Shown: piece after piece, positions 63,234 to 64,000 of the stretch
Layout of the letters: each line of letters begins with the position of its first letter
Numbering within the stretch: the stretch's first letter is position 1
Assembly: GCF_000376225.1 (NCBI RefSeq)
Contig: NZ_AQXL01000129.1
Location: forward strand, 1 to 64,000
DNA from: Effusibacillus pohliae DSM 22757
Lineage (GTDB): Bacteria; Bacillota; Bacilli; Tumebacillales; Effusibacillaceae
DNA length: 64,000 nt
Direction: 5' to 3'
The notes under the pieces: generated by a model
The model's input: only the letters and a program-made list of their open reading frames with translations
Database searches by the model: none
Told to the model about the DNA's origin: nothing
Program-made: the position numbers and the translations under genes

Positions 63234-64000
63234 ATGACACAGGGAATCGCACAAAAAATCGACTGGCAGGCGCTGGCGGATCGGGTGCTGCGGGGGGAGC
63301 CGGTGACGAAACGGGAGGCGCTCGCGATCGTCCAGGCGGACGATGATGAGGTGTTGGAGATTCTGCAGGCGGCGTTTCGAATCCGGAACCATTATTACGG
63401 AAAAAAAGTGAAACTGAACATGATCATCAACGCCAAAAGCGGTCTCTGCCCGGAAGATTGCGGCTATTGTTCGCAGTCGATCGTATCGGAGGCACCGATC
63501 GACAAATACGCCTGGCTGACGAAGGAAAAAATTCTGGAAGGCGCGCAGGAAGCGATTAACCGCAAGGCGGGCACCTACTGCATTGTCGCGTCCGGCAGGC
63601 GGCCCACCGACAAAGAAATCGACCATGTGGTGGCAGCGGTGAAAGAGATCCGCGCGACGACCAGCCTGAAAATCTGCTGCTGCCTCGGTTTTCTGAACGA
63701 GGAGCATGCGCGCAAGCTGGCGGAAGCGGGCGTCCACCGGTACAACCACAACCTCAACACAAGCGCCGCCAATTACAAAAATATTACCTCCACGCACACC
63801 TACGAGGACCGCGTGGATACGGTGCAAACGGTGAAAGAGTCGGGAATCTCGCCCTGCTCGGGGGCGATTTTTGGCATGGGCGAAACGGACGAAGAGGCGG
63901 TGGAGATCGCGTTTGCCCTGCGTGAGCTGGATGCCGATTCGATTCCCTGCAATTTTCTCAATCCGATTGACGGAACCCCGCTTGCTGGCCGGCGGGAACT
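63234..64000 (+). CDS. bioB: Biotin synthase (partial, runs off the window)
   Basis: The first 255 codons of a radical SAM enzyme that inserts sulfur into dethiobiotin. The cluster motif is GLCPEDCGYCSQS. AGTYCIVASGRRPTDKEI-like GTYCIVASGRRPT and YNHNLNTSAANYKNI match BioB, as does CSGAIFGMGETDEEAVEIAF. GCGGAGGGGATCGTAC precedes ATG 63234. The remainder lies beyond 64000. Confidence 0.95.
   Translation, partial: MTQGIAQKIDWQALADRVLRGEPVTKREALAIVQADDDEVLEILQAAFRIRNHYYGKKVKLNMIINAKSGLCPEDCGYCSQSIVSEAPIDKYAWLTKEKILEGAQEAINRKAGTYCIVASGRRPTDKEIDHVVAAVKEIRATTSLKICCCLGFLNEEHARKLAEAGVHRYNHNLNTSAANYKNITSTHTYEDRVDTVQTVKESGISPCSGAIFGMGETDEEAVEIAFALRELDADSIPCNFLNPIDGTPLAGRRE

Overview
The window looks like chromosomal DNA of an aerobic, spore-forming member of the Bacillota with fairly high GC. 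The evidence is the gene set: a CotF-type spore coat protein, the prespore regulator RsfA, a tandem-dynamin DynA, PepF next to a truncated haemoglobin, FabI together with FabL, a GlnK/GlnL-type two-component system, and sigmaA-like promoters with strong AGGAGG ribosome sites. The Alicyclobacillaceae (Effusibacillus/Tumebacillus group) would fit, but that is an inference. No rRNA, tRNA, CRISPR array or complete insertion sequence was seen.

Layout. 1-570: the 3' end of a group II intron, then a terC gene cut after 33 codons by what looks like the 5' end of a second group II intron. 675-3047: cytochrome bd oxidase (cydAB). 3048-8565: a decayed SDR gene, a VOC protein, the phosphonate ABC transporter phnC-phnE-phnE, a low-GC lipoprotein deacetylase and, on the other strand, phnD with a PhoP-box-like repeat. 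8761-12622: a 5'-nucleotidase-type phosphoesterase, a haem-oxygenase-like diiron protein, a CotF coat protein and a broken DUF378 gene. 12877-24757: two large cyclic-di-GMP proteins with dynA, a truncated haemoglobin and pepF between them; 14.8-15.6 kb is a gene graveyard, including an aminotransferase fragment with an internal inversion. 24888-30823: trmB and, on the minus strand, a glutamine-type ABC transporter followed by its probable sensor kinase and response regulator. 31100-46610: a subtilase, csaA, a structured leader ahead of an HD-GYP gene, two paired HTH genes next to a large symmetric inverted repeat, rlmD, an EAL gene, class I fumarase, a DUF4097 protein, an M29 aminopeptidase and rocD. 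46674-55714: mutY, small proteins, two HesB-like selenoprotein candidates, a BI-1 protein, a GntR regulator, a glycosyltransferase, fabI and fabL. 55866-64000: rsfA, a Cof phosphatase, an MgtC-like protein and two divergent biotin operons, bioF-bioH-bioC and bioA-bioD-bioB, with BirA-type operator sequences between them.

The most striking signal is a pair of small HesB/IscA-like genes (48101-48391 and 52057-52365). Each reads through a single in-frame TGA that falls exactly where the family has its conserved cysteine. In both, the codons for the following Leu-Ala-Leu-Asp-Glu-Pro motif fold into a short stem-loop at the distance expected of a bacterial SECIS element. Ordinary gene calling would miss or truncate both. 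Other points of interest are an unclassified attenuator-type leader RNA ahead of the HD-GYP gene, the concentration of four cyclic-di-GMP genes, 10-bp-phased repeats ahead of glnQ, and several rearranged or decaying genes.

Functional links. The BioC-BioH route builds pimeloyl-ACP on the fatty acid synthase, and two enoyl-ACP reductases (FabI, FabL) lie nearby. The glutamine transporter and its two-component system form one unit. The phosphonate transporter, the PhoP-like repeat and the nucleotidase suggest scavenging of phosphorus.
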